Positions 6,076-7,394 of a DNA stretch of 7,394 nt are shown in pieces. A model generated the notes under the pieces. It had not been told where the DNA came from. It did not search any database and saw only the letters and a program-made list of their open reading frames with translations. The DNA lies in assembly GCA_015232735.1 (NCBI GenBank), contig JADFZC010000120.1, positions 1-7,394 of the forward strand. The letters are read 5' to 3'. The stretch is from Oligoflexales bacterium. GTDB lineage: Bacteria; Bdellovibrionota; Oligoflexia; Oligoflexales; Oligoflexaceae. Every line of letters starts with the position of its first letter. Position 1 is the stretch's first letter. Both the position numbers and the translations under genes were made by a program.

Positions 6076-7008
6076 TCACAATTCCACCTGCCGCCGGTTA
6101 GCAGTCGCACCTATTATTATTCGCTCCATTTTTCGGCCTTTTGTCTTCCTGTCACCTTGGCCTTTTCCTTCAGGAGTTTCTTCCTTCCTCTCCTTTCTGG
6201 ACCTCTGGCTTTCAATAAAATCACGAACCATGGCAATATTATTTTCAACATAACGCAGAGGATCATCCAATTCACATGGCAAATTAAACCTCAGCTCATC
6301 AATATCTTCATAAGTTGGAGGTCTGATATTTGGAATCCGTTCGTGGCATACGTCATTTCCGGCGAGCCACTCCCGCATTTCCCTTATTTTATTTTCTTCA
6401 ATTGACACTATTGATTTCAGTTTCACTATGCGGTTTGAAAGCGAGTCAAGCTCCTTGAAGAGTTTCATCAAAGCCTTTACGTTTGAAACCATATAGTTTC
6501 CGCCGGACATCGATTTCAGCCTTCCCAGAAGTTTTTTGCTCCTCCCATGAAGTATCTCTTCTTCACGCGTTTGTCTTCTTGATTCTTTCTCGATTTCCCT
6601 TATCATTTTTTTAATCTTTGACAATCTAAAAATTGCCTTTAAACCGCCTCCCTTCCCCCTTGACGCTTCAGCGACCCAGTGAAGCAGACTGGTAAGACTT
6701 TCATAAACACTTCTGCCCAGATTAAGTCTTTCGGTAAGGAACCTGTCGCAGATTACCATCTCTTCCTGAGAGACCTCATCCAGATCCGGAATTCCAAGAT
6801 CAATCCCGCTGTCAAAAGACCGATCGGAGGATAGAAGAAGCTGAATTCTGGCAATCCTCGAATGAAGTCCCTTGATCCCCTCCATTCTGACCGAATAGTC
6901 TCTGGCTGAGATACATCCTGCCTTTTTCATATTTTCCAGGGAAAGCTCAAGGGAGACTATCTCCCTTCGCATGGGATCCAAATCACCGACAATTTGCGTA
7001 TATTCCAC
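6076..7008 (-). CDS. coiled-coil protein of unknown function (gene B of a paralogous pair)
   Basis: A 310-residue, predominantly helical, charged protein without signal peptide or membrane segment. Helices at about 12-60, 120-165 and 173-212 are likely coiled coils. An acidic linker (66-84) separates the first two, and the last 40 residues form a very basic, low-complexity tail (RSRKERKEE and onward), possibly nucleic-acid- or surface-binding. Landmarks matching the downstream neighbour are HW (110-111), GNY (170-172), REWLAGN (212-218) and LRY (251-253). The start is GTG at 7008, chosen because GAGAGG sits 8 bases upstream (7017-7022). The nearest upstream ATG (7027) is out of frame, and the first internal ATG is codon 13, which lacks such a site. 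It is the first gene of a minus-strand cluster with the second coiled-coil gene and the CAP-protein gene. I do not recognise its family. Confidence 0.82.
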   Translation of the reverse strand: MEYTQIVGDLDPMRREIVSLELSLENMKKAGCISARDYSVRMEGIKGLHSRIARIQLLLSSDRSFDSGIDLGIPDLDEVSQEEMVICDRFLTERLNLGRSVYESLTSLLHWVAEASRGKGGGLKAIFRLSKIKKMIREIEKESRRQTREEEILHGRSKKLLGRLKSMSGGNYMVSNVKALMKLFKELDSLSNRIVKLKSIVSIEENKIREMREWLAGNDVCHERIPNIRPPTYEDIDELRFNLPCELDDPLRYVENNIAMVRDFIESQRSRKERKEETPEGKGQGDRKTKGRKMERIIIGATANRRQVEL

Positions 7009-7016
7009 GGCTAATT

Positions 7017-7022
7017 CCTCTC
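7017..7022 (-). promoter_or_regulatory. ribosome binding site that fixes the GTG start at 7008
   Basis: The minus strand reads GAGAGG here, with 8 bases between it and the GTG. No comparable site precedes the in-frame ATG twelve codons later. This is the reason for choosing the non-ATG start. Confidence 0.55.
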
Positions 7023-7076
7023 TCCATCAGGTGGACATGTTTGGATTGCAGATTTTCATTGTCAGAAACAGCTTCC

Positions 7077-7098
7077 TTCCCGCAGGAAATAGCGGGAA
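7077..7098. repeat. 7-bp perfect inverted repeat in the divergent intergenic region
   Basis: TTCCCGC (7077-7083) and GCGGGAA (7092-7098) are exact reverse complements with an 8-base spacer. Neither strand has a T-run after the stem, so an intrinsic terminator is unlikely. It would lie in the leader of the coiled-coil operon on the minus strand, or upstream of hemE on the plus strand. It may be an operator or an RNA hairpin. Confidence 0.45.
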
Positions 7099-7224
7099 AG
7101 CATCCGGAAAAAAATCGGGGCCTTTGTAATAATTTTCTCATGTTTCACTACCGATTGTCTATTTCCCCTCAATATATTAGAGTGAGCTTCTCCACATAAG
7201 TGAGTATCCGGAAAGGCAATGGAA

Positions 7225-7394
7225 ATGAAAAAGCCCCTTATAGAAGCAGCCTTTGGACGAAAGCCTGATAGGTATCCAATTTGGTTTTTAAGACAAGCTG
7301 GACGTTATCTTCCAGAATATCAAAGCGTTAGGTCCAACTTAAGTTTTTTGGAGCTTTGCAGGTCGCCTGAAAAAGCGTCCGAAATAACCCTTCA
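7225..7394 (+). CDS. hemE: uroporphyrinogen-III decarboxylase (HemE), 5' part only
   Basis: The first 56 codons of a gene that continues past the right edge. HemE removes four carboxyl groups from uroporphyrinogen III to give coproporphyrinogen III in cytoplasmic heme synthesis. The invariant N-terminal signature is present: [16 protein letters not shown] (residues 14-29, ATG at 7225 as 1), containing the substrate-binding arginines and the [10 protein letters not shown] core. SFLELC and SEITL follow, as in other HemE proteins. The ATG at 7225 is preferred because AAAGG (7212-7216) lies 8 bases upstream. The in-frame ATG at 7219 would give two extra residues with only a 2-base spacing. The gene is divergent from the coiled-coil operon. 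Other members of the wider URO-D family (methyltransferases) lack this full N-terminal signature, so the assignment is firm despite truncation. Confidence 0.95.
   Translation, partial: MKKPLIEAAFGRKPDRYPIWFLRQAGRYLPEYQSVRSNLSFLELCRSPEKASEITL

Larger units (their letters stand above)
7009..7218. other. divergent intergenic region between the coiled-coil operon and hemE
   Basis: About 210 bases without a convincing gene, containing the upstream signals of both divergent units. Near the middle is the inverted repeat at 7077-7098. An AATATATT palindrome (7171-7178) could supply a weak -10 (TATATT) in either direction, but I find no good -35 partner for either, so no promoter is called. A possible 10-codon leader peptide (minus strand, 7059 to 7027) is present but unsupported. 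Confidence 0.5.

Noticed and set aside
5678..6253. Plus-strand open frame of 191 codons across the two coiled-coil genes
   Set aside because: It is rich in Ser, Phe and Cys, spans the junction of two well-supported minus-strand genes and has no recognisable motif. It is typical of a mirror frame.
7027..7059. Ten-codon minus-strand leader peptide (MKICNPNMST) before the first coiled-coil gene
   Set aside because: It has a poorly spaced ribosome site, no run of a single regulatory amino acid and no attenuator hairpin with a T-run. The length is expected by chance.
1..7394. CRISPR array, insertion sequence, prophage or integrase signature
   Set aside because: I see no regularly spaced direct repeats, transposase or integrase motifs, and no direct repeat of the tRNA 3' end elsewhere in the window that would mark an attachment site.

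Overview
This window is chromosomal bacterial DNA of moderate, slightly AT-leaning composition. It carries core metabolic genes (folD, hemE, a tRNA gene, a tRNA-modification gene) around a less familiar block of coiled-coil and secreted proteins. A cleavable signal peptide, a DUF2058 protein (a family known mainly from proteobacteria) and a folD/hemE background suggest a Gram-negative proteobacterium. A deltaproteobacterial-type (Desulfobacterota) anaerobe would fit, but that is a guess from protein flavour, not a demonstrated placement.

Layout. Bases 1-188 hold the 3' end of an unrecognised plus-strand gene. A complete minus-strand tRNA-Pro(UGG) gene follows (287-359), with a plausible sigma70-type promoter whose spacer is filled by a perfect 7+2+7 palindrome (386-401). 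A plus-strand cluster of three genes then runs from a TATAAT box at 473-478: mnmD (523-1263, wobble-uridine tRNA methyltransferase), an FAD-dependent amine-oxidase-like protein (1312-2586) and folD (2611-3468). Gaps are 48 and 24 bases.

folD runs tail to tail into a minus-strand DUF2058 gene (3441-3989), and the two coding regions overlap by 28 bases. Upstream of the DUF2058 gene is a 9-bp inverted repeat beside a perfect TTGACA box. Further along the minus strand is a three-gene cluster, transcribed 7008 to 4091. It has two coiled-coil proteins of about 300 residues that look like diverged paralogues, then an exported protein with a C-terminal CAP/SCP (PR-1-like) domain whose start codon overlaps the preceding stop codon (ATGA). 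A divergent intergenic region of about 210 bases separates this cluster from the 5' end of hemE at the right edge.

How the genes may work together. MnmEG uses methylene-tetrahydrofolate, which FolD interconverts, to build the cmnm5/nm5 group on wobble U34, and MnmD finishes nm5 to mnm5. The FAD protein lies exactly where the oxidase half lies in the fused MnmC enzyme, although it looks like a different flavoprotein family. This makes it an attractive but unproven candidate for a tRNA-modification or one-carbon role. The coiled-coil pair plus CAP protein is the part of the window I cannot assign to any known system.
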